The notes beneath the pieces are model-generated. The model saw nothing but the letters and a program-made list of their open reading frames with translations, was not told the origin of the DNA and made no database searches. Of a stretch of 6,127 nucleotides of DNA, positions 1 through 5,909 are shown piece by piece. Each line of letters opens with the position of its first letter. Position 1 is the first letter of the stretch. Origin of the DNA: an uncultured Lachnospiraceae bacterium (GTDB lineage: Bacteria > Bacillota > Clostridia > Lachnospirales > Lachnospiraceae); contig CAKRFU010000051.1 of assembly GCA_934320845.1 (NCBI GenBank), positions 1 to 6,127 on the forward strand, given 5' to 3'. Position numbers and translations under genes: made by a program.

Positions 1-44
1 GGAAGACAGCAGTGCTCAAAATATTTATCAGGAGGTATAAACCT

Positions 45-116
45 ATGTCAATGTACTTTATTGGAATTGATATTTCAAAGTACAAACATGATTGCTGCAT
101 CATTTCTGCAGCTGAT
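45..116 (+). pseudogene. IS110-family transposase, 5' remnant
   Basis: About 24 codons match the N-terminus of IS110-family DEDD transposases. The translation from ATG 45 begins MSMYFIGIDISKYKHDC, the typical start of the RuvC-like domain, and Asp9 (in GIDISK) would be the first catalytic acidic residue. A good ribosome binding site (AGGAGG, 30-35) lies 9 nt upstream. After codon 24 (Asp, 114-116) the frame stays open but no longer looks like a transposase, because it runs antisense into the kinase gene whose stop codon is at 126-128. The break is therefore about 10 bp from that stop. No catalytic DEDD remainder and no C-terminal Ser domain are present. The element was either truncated by deletion or interrupted by the neighbouring DNA. 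Only the family assignment is firm. Confidence 0.8.
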
Positions 117-125
117 CACCTCAAT

Positions 126-923
126 TTAAAATCCACCATAATGGGACAGAGTCTCTGTTGCAAATCCTGTACCAACTCTCATAGCCTCGTAAATATCCCC
201 CTTTATCAAATGAGAACATACCAATCCTGCATGGTAGCTATCTCCACATCCTGTAGTATCAATCACTTCTTTAACTTCATTAGCTTTGACAAAATATTTT
301 TCTCCATTATAATATGTAACACTTCCTTTCTCAGCTAAAGACATATTAAATAGTCCTTTATACTTCTTTGAAAATGCTTCAAATATCGGGAGAATTGATT
401 CCTCTCCACTAATCATAAAATAATCTATATACGGTGCATATTTTTCCATCTCTTTAAAATTACGATATTCTACAAAATCCACTGCCAATCTAAAGTTATT
501 ATTCCTTTTTAAATCTATAATTTGTCCAAAACAGCCTGCACAAAAATGTACAAATACAACATCTGAATTTTTGATAAAATCCAATTCATCTTTATTCAAT
601 ATCATTTTATCAACAATATCGCCCGTCCATGAATCATCTTTATAATATCTGTCACCGTCAGTTGTAAGATATGTACGATTATTTGCAGTTACCTTATCCT
701 TTTCAACCCTTACATGGCTTACATCTATTCTCTTATCAGAAATAGAATCCATAATAAATTTTGCGTAGAAATCCTGCCCAACCGCACCCAATATCGAAAC
801 ATTGAACTCCCCAAATTTTGATGCATGAACTGCAAAATTAAGTGCTTCACCACCAGCACGCAGTTCATCCGTTCCATCAAAAACATCTACACAGAGGCAC
901 GGAAGTGCCACCAAATTTATCAT
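126..923 (-). CDS. PfkB-family sugar kinase, fructoselysine 6-kinase-like
   Basis: A 265-residue ribokinase/PfkB-family kinase, which would phosphorylate a sugar or sugar derivative with ATP in the cytoplasm. The substrate-side motif GGEALNFAVHASKFG lies at residues 24-38. The second PfkB signature, DTTGCGDS, lies at residues 222-229, with Asp228 as the expected catalytic base and the preceding glycines as anion hole. The short length and the ending SHYGGF resemble FrlD, the fructoselysine 6-kinase (about 260 aa, ending in HGAW in E. coli), so an Amadori-product kinase is my best guess. No frlB-type deglycase, transporter or regulator is adjacent, so the substrate stays open. The start at 923 is fixed by GGAGG at 936-932, 8 nt upstream, and a promoter at 980-1008. 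The gene seems complete even though the IS110 remnant abuts its 3' end, convergently. No terminator is visible before that remnant. Confidence 0.93.
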   Translation of the reverse strand: MINLVALPCLCVDVFDGTDELRAGGEALNFAVHASKFGEFNVSILGAVGQDFYAKFIMDSISDKRIDVSHVRVEKDKVTANNRTYLTTDGDRYYKDDSWTGDIVDKMILNKDELDFIKNSDVVFVHFCAGCFGQIIDLKRNNNFRLAVDFVEYRNFKEMEKYAPYIDYFMISGEESILPIFEAFSKKYKGLFNMSLAEKGSVTYYNGEKYFVKANEVKEVIDTTGCGDSYHAGLVCSHLIKGDIYEAMRVGTGFATETLSHYGGF

Positions 924-979
924 TCTTTATACCTCCAAAAATCGAAAGTTATTATTTCTGCAAATTCTGATTTGTACAT

Positions 980-1008
980 ATTCTATCACACATTCATCTT
1001 TCCCACAA
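980..1008 (-). promoter_or_regulatory. Sigma-A-type promoter of the PfkB kinase gene
   Basis: On the minus strand, TTGTGG (1008-1003), a 17-bp spacer and TAGAAT (985-980), with TG one base before the -10 (extended -10). Transcription would start near 973, giving a leader of about 50 nt that contains the GGAGG site. The architecture is almost the same as in the promoters inside the two intergenic repeats. Confidence 0.6.
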
Positions 1009-1263
1009 TCACTTATTTTTCACCCATCCACTAATGAAACTAATCTTCGGACACTATATCTTGTCCTCCCCTCTCTTTTATCATACATCATCTGGTATAA
1101 CACAGATTGCTTTCCTCAATGCACCTTCAAAATCTCCCTATAAACAGATGCAATCCCTCACCAGAAACAACCATATCACAAATAACCACTTACCACTGCT
1201 TCTGTTCACCCCATCAAAAGATATATTCATTCGTACATTTTTCCATTGCAGCTCTGTTTTCCT

Positions 1264-1285
1264 ACAGCAATGTAAGCATTGCTGT
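1264..1285. repeat. Perfect 9-bp inverted repeat, 4-nt loop
   Basis: ACAGCAATG (1264-1272) pairs without mismatch with CATTGCTGT (1277-1285) around a TAAG loop. No T-tract follows on either strand, so an intrinsic terminator is unlikely. First member of the hairpin cluster in the gene-free region. Confidence 0.75.
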
Positions 1286-1310
1286 TTACACCAGAACCAC
1301 ATCTCTGTGC

Positions 1311-1335
1311 AACCTTGCATCAAAGATACAAGGTT
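1311..1335. repeat. Inverted repeat, 7-bp stem plus inner 3-bp stem
   Basis: AACCTTG (1311-1317) pairs with CAAGGTT (1329-1335). After one mismatch, ATC (1319-1321) can pair with GAT (1325-1327) around an AAA loop. No T-tract follows. Confidence 0.65.
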
Positions 1336-1348
1336 CGCGGGCGCGCTC

Positions 1349-1377
1349 AGATGCTTACGAGCAAACTCGACGCATCT
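1349..1377. repeat. Two-tier hairpin in GC-rich patch
   Basis: AGATGC (1349-1354) pairs with GCATCT (1372-1377), and the inner CGAG (1358-1361) with CTCG (1366-1369) around a CAAA loop, separated by a small asymmetric internal loop. Outside it, GCGCG (1341-1345) can pair with CGCGC (1390-1394), and TTTGC (1382-1386) with GCAAA (1393-1397) as an alternative. Confidence 0.6.
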
Positions 1378-1481
1378 TCACTTTGCTTTCGCGCAAAAGA
1401 TTGAAAGAGCAGCCAAATTAGCCACTCTTCCTTATGCTTTCTATATCTTTGAAGTTTTAATGTCTCCGCTCCGCTTCGGTC

Positions 1482-1516
1482 GGTGCAAAACGGACATCCA
1501 CCGGATGTCCTGCACC
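1482..1516. repeat. Strong 14-bp bulged hairpin, candidate oriT-type inverted repeat
   Basis: GGACATCC (1492-1499) pairs perfectly with GGATGTCC (1503-1510) around a 3-nt ACC loop. The stem continues as GGTGCA (1482-1487) with TGCACC (1511-1516) across a 4-nt AAAC bulge. Neither strand shows a T-tract after the stem, so it is not an ordinary terminator. On the minus strand it is followed by a GC-rich stretch containing GACCGAAGCGGAGCGGAGAC (1484-1465). An inverted repeat next to a distinctive short sequence is the layout of many relaxase recognition sites. That role is inferred only; a structured RNA would look similar. Confidence 0.45.
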
Positions 1517-1643
1517 CTATTTGTGGTATGGTTCACCGTAACACCATTTCGGATTTTCATTCCTCAGCGTAATCAGGTACTTTTGCATCCAGTGAGGTTT
1601 GATTTCTCAATGGTATTCGTTATAGTTTAGCTTTGTAAGGCAA

Positions 1644-1686
1644 TAATCCTCAATGGAATCAAGAAAATTTTGTCCATTGAGGATTA
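1644..1686 (-). repeat. Perfect 14-bp inverted repeat after the hydrolase gene (possible terminator)
   Basis: TAATCCTCAATGGA (1644-1657) is the exact reverse complement of 1673-1686, with a 15-nt loop. It starts 18 nt after the stop codon of the esterase gene, where a terminator would be expected. However, on the minus strand the stem is followed by TTGCCTT rather than a clean T-tract. The arm at 1669-1689 recurs (19 of 21 bases) at 4189-4209 without a partner arm, so it may instead be a dispersed repeat or a recombination site. Confidence 0.6.
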
Positions 1687-1704
1687 CATGTGTAAGTCAA
1701 GCTG

Positions 1705-2541
1705 TTACTTAGTCTTTTTTATAAAATCTTGAATAATAGTTAGAACAGTTTCTGAAAAATATATATTTCCTCCATGTTCGTCCAAATCATTTATCTCATA
1801 ATACTCCACGCTGTGATTTTTCTCTTCCAATTTTTCATATAAAGTTCTGCTATTTTCAACAGAAACAATGGGATCGTTTATACAATGAAACATCAATACA
1901 GGTGGCAATATTATATCCTCACTAATTAAAGATGTACATGATGCTTTATATGCAATTTCTTCATTTCCCTCAATACTATCAATTCCCAAAAGAACTGTTG
2001 AGGGGCGAACAGATATCCAAGGTGGTAATGGCTCATTGGAACAAATCATAATATCAGAGGATGCACTCTCTAAAATAACTCCTTTTACATTCGGCATTTC
2101 AATCATTCCACAAGCGTTATGTAACACTGCCATCATAGCTAAATGCCCCCCTGAAGAATGTCCCATAAGGTAAGCTTCTTTTATATCAAACGGAAGGTTA
2201 AATTTTGTTATTTTTTCTACAACGCACTCCATCGCATTTTTAATATCCTCTATCTGCGCTGGAAAAATTGCAATATCAGACTCACGAACCTCAATTGATA
2301 CAATTGCAGCCCCCTTTTTCGCTAACTCTACGAGTTTTGGAATATCATTATACATTTCTTGTTTGTGCCATGCTGCACCAGTAATATAAAAAATAACTGG
2401 ATATTTCTTTTCAAGTCCTTTTTTACTATATGGCATAATAACTTGCAAATGGCGTTTACAATTTCCATAATCAAAATATTCCCAATTTGGGGAATACAGC
2501 CATTCCAAATCATCAAATTTAACTGCTATTTCTTTCTTCAT
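1705..2541 (-). CDS. Alpha/beta-hydrolase fold esterase (acetylesterase/BD-FAE type)
   Basis: A 278-residue soluble hydrolase of the alpha/beta fold, probably an esterase acting on small acyl or carbohydrate esters in the cytoplasm; no signal peptide is seen. The nucleophile elbow GHSSGGH places Ser129 as nucleophile. Asp223 (in HCINDPIVS) and His256 (in DEHGG) complete the triad. The oxyanion-hole segment YITGAAWHKQ (residues 52-61) is a variant of the HGGxW motif, and FPAQIEDIKNAMECV (residues 93-107) is typical of the BD-FAE/acetylesterase group. Length fits a full, intact enzyme. ATG 2541 follows AGGAGA (2552-2547) by 5 nt. The gap to the upstream GNAT gene is 87 bp with no obvious terminator, so the two may share a transcript from the promoter at 3122-3150. 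A 14-bp inverted repeat follows the stop codon. Substrate cannot be told. Confidence 0.9.
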   Translation of the reverse strand: MKKEIAVKFDDLEWLYSPNWEYFDYGNCKRHLQVIMPYSKKGLEKKYPVIFYITGAAWHKQEMYNDIPKLVELAKKGAAIVSIEVRESDIAIFPAQIEDIKNAMECVVEKITKFNLPFDIKEAYLMGHSSGGHLAMMAVLHNACGMIEMPNVKGVILESASSDIMICSNEPLPPWISVRPSTVLLGIDSIEGNEEIAYKASCTSLISEDIILPPVLMFHCINDPIVSVENSRTLYEKLEEKNHSVEYYEINDLDEHGGNIYFSETVLTIIQDFIKKTK

Positions 2542-2628
2542 TATGTTCTCCTATATACTTTCACTATACTGCTATTTCAATTTTTAATTCACTGCATACT
2601 CTCTTTTACTATTTATTAACCCCAAATA

Positions 2629-3078
2629 TTATAACCAAGTTTCCATTTCTCCTGAATCACCAAATCCAAATTTTTCATATAAATGTCGTCCTGCCGATGA
2701 TGGCTTTAGTTTTATATTGTGTACCCCTTTATTTTGCAACCATTTAATCAGCTCCGCCATTATCTTTGAAGCATAACCACTTCTCCTCTTTTCCGGAACA
2801 CAATATATATCAATTATATAGCCATACGTTGGAGTTTTGAAAAAACAAAATGGAACATCTTCTTTGATCACAGCACCTCCGCACGCAATAACAGTATCAT
2901 TTTCATATATTAAATAATGACAACCTTTCCCATCCTGATATAATTCTTTATATTTCTCATATATCTTTTTTTCAGCATTATCCTGTAATAAAGATATTGA
3001 ACCTACTTCTATAAACATTTCCATTTTCATTTTAACTACGACATCTAAATCTTTGATTTCGGCTTTTTTTATTTCCAT
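2629..3078 (-). CDS. GNAT-family N-acetyltransferase
   Basis: A 149-residue GNAT acetyltransferase, transferring acetyl from acetyl-CoA to an amine that cannot be predicted. The acetyl-CoA pyrophosphate loop is seen as EKRRSGYASKIM (R-x-x-G-x-A motif), preceded by the strand YGYIIDIYCVPE. The C-terminal motif SSAGRHLYEKFGF is the family's usual last strand-helix. The open frame extends to 3123, but I choose ATG 3078: GGAG (3089-3086) lies 7 nt before it, and the promoter at 3150-3122 would begin transcription near 3115, downstream of the longer start. The leader belongs to intergenic repeat copy 1. The esterase gene follows 87 bp downstream. Family assignment is secure, substrate unknown; antibiotic, polyamine or protein N-terminal acetylation are all possible. 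Confidence 0.88.
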   Translation of the reverse strand: MEIKKAEIKDLDVVVKMKMEMFIEVGSISLLQDNAEKKIYEKYKELYQDGKGCHYLIYENDTVIACGGAVIKEDVPFCFFKTPTYGYIIDIYCVPEKRRSGYASKIMAELIKWLQNKGVHNIKLKPSSAGRHLYEKFGFGDSGEMETWL

Positions 3079-3121
3079 AACAATACTCCAATTTACAGTT
3101 TCTATTTGCATTACCATTATC

Positions 3122-3150
3122 ATTCTACCATAAATACCATATTCTTACAA
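3122..3150 (-). promoter_or_regulatory. Promoter of the GNAT gene, within repeat copy 1
   Basis: TTGTAA (3150-3145), 17-bp spacer, TAGAAT (3127-3122), with TG one base before the -10. The predicted start near 3115 leaves about a 37-nt leader to ATG 3078. The same arrangement is conserved in repeat copy 2. Confidence 0.6.
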
Positions 3151-3230
3151 TGCACCCCCTTTCATCTCTTGATTACATTTTCTCCATCATAGTCGAATCA
3201 CAAATGCCAATTCTTCCTCTTTTAAAGCAG

Positions 3231-3258
3231 AAAAAAGGATGCCTCTTTCGATGCACCC
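3231..3258 (-). terminator. Intrinsic terminator in repeat copy 1, ends nucleosidase transcript
   Basis: On the minus strand GGGTGC pairs with GCATCC (one G-U), then one mismatch, then TC-GA closed by a GAAA tetraloop, followed by six T. It lies about 115 bp after the nucleosidase stop codon. The second repeat copy has A-to-T at the mismatch position, which converts it to a G-U pair, so pairing is preserved. Confidence 0.85.
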
Positions 3259-3373
3259 TCCTGTAAACATAAATATTCTGTTAGTTGTCTTTTGAACTTG
3301 ATACTATAAAAATCAAATTCCATTCTTATGGTTGTATTCTCTATGTTATTTTAAAAGTTTCCTTCCAATATTT

Positions 3374-4135
3374 CTATTCCGTAATATAGTAAGCCAGTTC
3401 AAGAGCAATATCAAAATGTCCTGCATCATGCTGTGTATGCTTTACTTGATCTTTCTTCATCTGTTCATCCCATTTAGGTGCATCTAACAAATCACCACAA
3501 GTAAAAAAGAAGTAGGCATTAAGTTTTCTATAATCACATACAGCTTGAACAGCAGCACATTCCATTTCGACAGAAATGCAGCCATCGGCTTTACGTTTTT
3601 CAAAATTCGCTCTCGTTTCTCTATGCACCGCATCTGTTGTCCATGTTTTTCCTTTCACATAAGACAAACCGACTGTTTCCATAAACTTCGCTACTACATC
3701 TGCATTTTGGATTTTAATATAATCTGAAGCAGGCGCATAATGATATGAAGTTCCTTCATCACGATAAGCCTCAGTAGGCACCATAACCTTTCCACGTGCA
3801 ACCTCTTTATTCAAACATCCCGAACCACCAAAAACAACATATTTATCTGTGTTAATAATCGACATAGTATCTTCTATATCTGCCACACATGCCGGTGCTC
3901 CAACATAAGACATATATACAGCAAAATACCTATTCTTATACTCAAATCCATAAACAGGATTCACTCCATTAGATGAAAATAAATCTCCAATTTTTTTACA
4001 CTCAAAATTTTCTAAAACATATTTTAAAATCACATGAGAAAATGTAAGAATGCAGGCATCTACCTTAACCGCATTATCGTTACGATTAACCTTAATTATT
4101 TCTTCCGATAAATTATCAAATGTATCTGTTATCAT
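3374..4135 (-). CDS. Nucleoside phosphorylase-family protein (PNP/UDP superfamily)
   Basis: A 253-residue member of the purine nucleoside/uridine phosphorylase superfamily, expected to cleave the N-glycosidic bond of a nucleoside in salvage. The sequence shows the phosphorylase core FGGSGCLNKEVARGKVMVP (residues 102-120) with the following YRDEGTSYHY segment, the ribose-binding signature SVEMECAAVQAV (residues 188-199, Glu192), and TCGDLLDAP, whose Asp215 is at the place of the base-binding catalytic Asp. The pattern is closer to uridine/purine phosphorylases than to MTA/SAH nucleosidases, but the base specificity is not settled. ATG 4135 has GGAGG (4147-4143) 7 nt upstream. It lies 94 bp after the Doc toxin gene, with a short repeat arm (4189-4209) in between, and no clear promoter of its own. 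A good terminator follows at 3258-3231. Confidence 0.85.
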   Translation of the reverse strand: MITDTFDNLSEEIIKVNRNDNAVKVDACILTFSHVILKYVLENFECKKIGDLFSSNGVNPVYGFEYKNRYFAVYMSYVGAPACVADIEDTMSIINTDKYVVFGGSGCLNKEVARGKVMVPTEAYRDEGTSYHYAPASDYIKIQNADVVAKFMETVGLSYVKGKTWTTDAVHRETRANFEKRKADGCISVEMECAAVQAVCDYRKLNAYFFFTCGDLLDAPKWDEQMKKDQVKHTQHDAGHFDIALELAYYITE

Positions 4136-4188
4136 TTTTTAACCTCCAAGCCAGCAAATATTTATATTAATGCTTATTGTATCGTATA

Positions 4189-4209
4189 TTTGTCCGTTGA
4201 GTATTACAT
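4189..4209 (-). repeat. Half-copy of the 1669-1689 repeat arm
   Basis: Twenty-one bases matching 1669-1689 at 19 positions (differences at 4196 and 4202). It lies 21 bp after the Doc toxin stop codon, just as the other copy lies 16 bp after the esterase stop. Here there is no inverted partner, so no hairpin forms. Confidence 0.6.
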
Positions 4210-4229
4210 ATATATAATAATCTTATACA

Positions 4230-4607
4230 TTATTTTTGATGACTGATAATCCATTGCAATATATCCTCTGCTCCTATTTTACCAGAGGCTAAATCAAGTA
4301 TTATATCGCTCAATTCCGTTTGCGTGTATGAAAGTTCATAACCATTTAATGCTAAAAATACCAGCATCACATGAGAACCTAAGCGTTTATTTCCATCAAT
4401 CATAGGATGATTCTTTACAATTCCAAAACAAAGTTGTGCTGCTTTTGCTTGTATACTTGGATATAACTCTTCATCTCCGAATGACTGAAATGGATTAGCA
4501 AGTGCTGAATCAAGCATCCCATCATCACGAATACCGTTACTACCGCCAGTAGTCTCAATCAGCCTTTTATGAAGTAAAACGACCTGCCCTTTGCTTAATC
4601 TTATCAT
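4230..4607 (-). CDS. doc: Doc-type toxin (death-on-curing, Fic fold)
   Basis: A 125-residue Fic-fold toxin of the Doc branch. Established members phosphorylate elongation factor EF-Tu and stop translation until the antitoxin neutralises them. The active-site loop HPMIDGNKRLG starts at His67. GNKR (residues 72-75), rather than the GNGR of AMP-transferring Fic proteins, is the Doc hallmark. Met69 stands where Phe is usual. The N-terminal GIRDDGMLDSALANP and the ending ELSDIILDLASGK are typical of the family. ATG 4607 overlaps the antitoxin stop by 4 nt (ATGA), so translation is probably coupled; the toxin has no strong ribosome binding site of its own. All key residues are present, so it looks active. 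Confidence 0.93.
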   Translation of the reverse strand: MIRLSKGQVVLLHKRLIETTGGSNGIRDDGMLDSALANPFQSFGDEELYPSIQAKAAQLCFGIVKNHPMIDGNKRLGSHVMLVFLALNGYELSYTQTELSDIILDLASGKIGAEDILQWIISHQK

Positions 4608-4846
4608 TTGGCAAGTACCTCATAAGCTTCCATATTCTGCTTAATAAGGCGTTCTGATATAGCAAACACGTCCTCCGTGGATGCTATTTTTTCCTGTTCT
4701 GCTTTGCCAAAGTCTATTACAAGATATTTTGGCACATTATTTTTAAGAATAACCGCTGTACCATGTTCGTCAACAACTCGAGCAACCTTTGAAAAATTCT
4801 GATTAGCTTCTGTTATAGAAATCATTGTATTTGTATCTACTGTCAT
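4604..4846 (-). CDS. Phd/YefM-family antitoxin
   Basis: An 80-residue antitoxin encoded directly upstream of the Doc toxin. Residues 8-50 (MISITEANQNFSKVARVVDEHG through VPKYLVIDF) form the Phd/YefM DNA-binding fold: the S/T-x-x-E-A/F...N-F-S start and the strand with VILKNNVPKYLVI are characteristic. The charged C-terminal part (residues 58-80) would be the toxin-binding helix. The frame opens at 4888, but I use ATG 4846: GAGAGGTG (4860-4853) precedes it, and the -10 box lies at 4876-4871, inside the longer version. Phd proteins usually bind their own promoter with the toxin as corepressor. The promoter here is very AT-rich, with TTGTAT occurring twice (4899-4894 and 4882-4877), but no clear operator palindrome can be assigned. 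Confidence 0.9.
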   Translation of the reverse strand: MTVDTNTMISITEANQNFSKVARVVDEHGTAVILKNNVPKYLVIDFGKAEQEKIASTEDVFAISERLIKQNMEAYEVLAK

Positions 4847-4870
4847 AATATACACCTCTCTTTCACTTAT

Positions 4871-4899
4871 ATTATATACAAATCGCACAATAAATACAA
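4871..4899 (-). promoter_or_regulatory. Promoter of the toxin-antitoxin operon
   Basis: TTGTAT (4899-4894), 17-bp spacer, perfect TATAAT (4876-4871). Transcription would start near 4864, only about 18 nt before the antitoxin ATG, but this still includes the ribosome binding site. Confidence 0.6.
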
Positions 4900-4967
4900 G
4901 CTATTTTTATACCTATTATTTCTGTTATTTCAAACCAATAAAACTATATATTCTTCTAAAATGATTA

Positions 4968-4994
4968 GAAGAGAAGCCATGACAACTTCTCTTC
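4968..4994 (-). terminator. Possible terminator after the HAD gene
   Basis: GAAGAGAAG (4968-4976) pairs perfectly with CTTCTCTTC (4986-4994) around a 9-nt loop, 60 bp after the HAD stop codon. On the minus strand it is followed by TAATCATTTT, a weak T-tract. A second stem (TCTTCTAA 4952-4959 with TTAGAAGA 4965-4972) shares GAAGA and excludes the first, so the two could form alternative structures. Confidence 0.4.
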
Positions 4995-5054
4995 CATACA
5001 ATTACTATATAATAAACATCATTACCTTGAATAAATTGGAATTTTTACCCGCTT

Positions 5055-5867
5055 CTATTGTTTATAGTTTGCTTCAAGCCATCTAGCAACACCATCTTCG
5101 TCATTCGACAAAATCACCTCTGTTGCAAATTGTTTTAAATCATTATGTGCATTTGCAACAGCATAACTTTTATCAGCCATTTGAAACATGTCTATATCAT
5201 TTTTTCCATCACCAAACACAATTAGCTTTTCACAATTCAACATGCTTTGTAATTGCTTTATAGCATTTGATTTTGATGCTTCTAACGGCATAATTTCTAA
5301 CCACTGTTCATTTGTATAAATATCCGTCTGATATACACAATGATATTTATCCTTATATTTATCATACAAAGGCATAAGTTTTTTTGGCTCATCAATACAA
5401 GTAATATAAAAAATATTACCCTCTTTCAACTCAGACAATGAATTCACCTCATTTGTTCGAACATCGCCTTTACGGCTTTCGAGGAACATATTCATACCCT
5501 CTGTACACATTTTTCGCACAAACGAAAATTTTTCCACATTATCAATGTATGCGTAAACAATGGGATACACATTATTACTAAACAAATCTTCTAGTACTGA
5601 ATGTACTGAATCATCAAAATAATTAGCAATTAATATTTTTTCCGTAATATTATCAATCACAAATGCTCCGTTATATACAATCAACGGAATTTTTGCATTT
5701 ATTCCTTCGGTCACTTTTTTAGCTGTAACTAAAGAACGTGCCGTAGCATAGGAAAAAATCATCCCTTCTTCCACCAACGAATTGATTACTTGATTTGTGT
5801 ATTTAGAGGTTACTTCGTTACTTCTCAATAATGTCCCATCTAAATCTGAAACATACAAATTACTCAT
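5055..5867 (-). CDS. HAD-IIB (Cof-type) phosphatase
   Basis: A 270-residue haloacid dehalogenase-superfamily hydrolase of subfamily IIB. Such proteins dephosphorylate sugar phosphates, pyridoxal phosphate, flavin mononucleotide or similar small molecules in the cytoplasm with Mg2+. Motif I is DLDGTL, with Asp8 as nucleophile and Asp10 as acid/base. Motif II is YATARS with Thr41. Motif III Lys is Lys199, in EASKSNAIKQL. Motif IV is GDGKND (residues 219-224), which binds the metal. The C2-type cap lies between motifs II and III, beginning around the VYNGA segment. The frame opens at 5891, but ATG 5867 is chosen because GGAGG (5879-5875) stands 7 nt before it. The promoter lies in repeat copy 2. 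The toxin-antitoxin operon follows, separated by a hairpin and its own promoter. The precise substrate cannot be predicted from this fold. Confidence 0.92.
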   Translation of the reverse strand: MSNLYVSDLDGTLLRSNEVTSKYTNQVINSLVEEGMIFSYATARSLVTAKKVTEGINAKIPLIVYNGAFVIDNITEKILIANYFDDSVHSVLEDLFSNNVYPIVYAYIDNVEKFSFVRKMCTEGMNMFLESRKGDVRTNEVNSLSELKEGNIFYITCIDEPKKLMPLYDKYKDKYHCVYQTDIYTNEQWLEIMPLEASKSNAIKQLQSMLNCEKLIVFGDGKNDIDMFQMADKSYAVANAHNDLKQFATEVILSNDEDGVARWLEANYKQ

Positions 5868-5909
5868 GCATTTTCCTCCGTCAAATATCAATTTACATTT
5901 TCTTTTATC

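Larger units (their letters stand above)
924..1704. other. 781-bp gene-poor region, structured, possible mobile-element relic
   Basis: No convincing protein gene in either strand. The longest open frame (1034-1630, +) has no ribosome binding site, an unconvincing composition, and runs across all the hairpins listed separately. The kinase promoter occupies the left end. Bases of about 1330-1560 are clearly richer in G+C than the surrounding genes and include CG-dense patches (1335-1346, 1388-1394, 1466-1483). Perfect or near-perfect hairpins lie at 1264-1285, 1311-1335, 1349-1377, 1482-1516 and 1644-1686, the first four within 260 bp. On the minus strand a short stretch at 1588-1517 reads MQKYLITLRNENPKWCYGEP before a stop. 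It looks protein-like but has no ribosome binding site and may be a coding relic. The combination resembles a transfer-origin region of a conjugative or mobilizable element, or a structured RNA, but no mobilization gene is present in the window. Confidence 0.4.
3117..3305 (-). repeat. Dispersed intergenic repeat, copy 1 (terminator-promoter module)
   Basis: About 189 bp repeated in direct orientation at 5905-6101. The part 3183-3305 differs from its counterpart by only four substitutions and one indel, and 3183-3225 is identical over 43 bp. The part 3117-3182 has several indels but keeps the promoter. Read on the minus strand, the copy contains a terminator (3258-3231), the invariant block, then a promoter (3150-3122) for the GNAT gene. 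It separates that gene from the upstream nucleosidase. The flanking genes of the two copies are unrelated, so the repeat was copied or shuffled independently of its genes. I do not recognise it as a known riboswitch. Confidence 0.88.

Noticed and set aside
1138..1323. 61-codon minus-strand frame rich in Cys and Trp
   Set aside because: No ribosome binding site and no recognisable domain; its start region spans the 1311-1335 hairpin and its interior the 1264-1285 hairpin, so the structure explains the sequence better than coding.
1034..1630. Open frame of 198 codons on the plus strand
   Set aside because: No ribosome binding site before the ATG, unconvincing residue make-up, opposite to every other gene, and it crosses several perfect hairpins; no family recognised.
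2542..2628. Promoter TTGAAA-N17-TATATA just before the esterase gene
   Set aside because: The -10 would touch the ribosome binding site and put the transcript start at or inside it; co-transcription with the GNAT gene is more likely.
3187..3270. 27-codon minus-strand frame inside repeat copy 1 (starts MFTGGCIERG)
   Set aside because: In copy 2 the extra base in the T-tract shifts the frame and changes the ending, and no ribosome binding site precedes it; conservation is at the DNA level.
3117..3305. T-box or other riboswitch leader
   Set aside because: The promoter lies downstream of the terminator in transcription order, so the hairpin cannot be an attenuator of the following gene; no T-box consensus seen.
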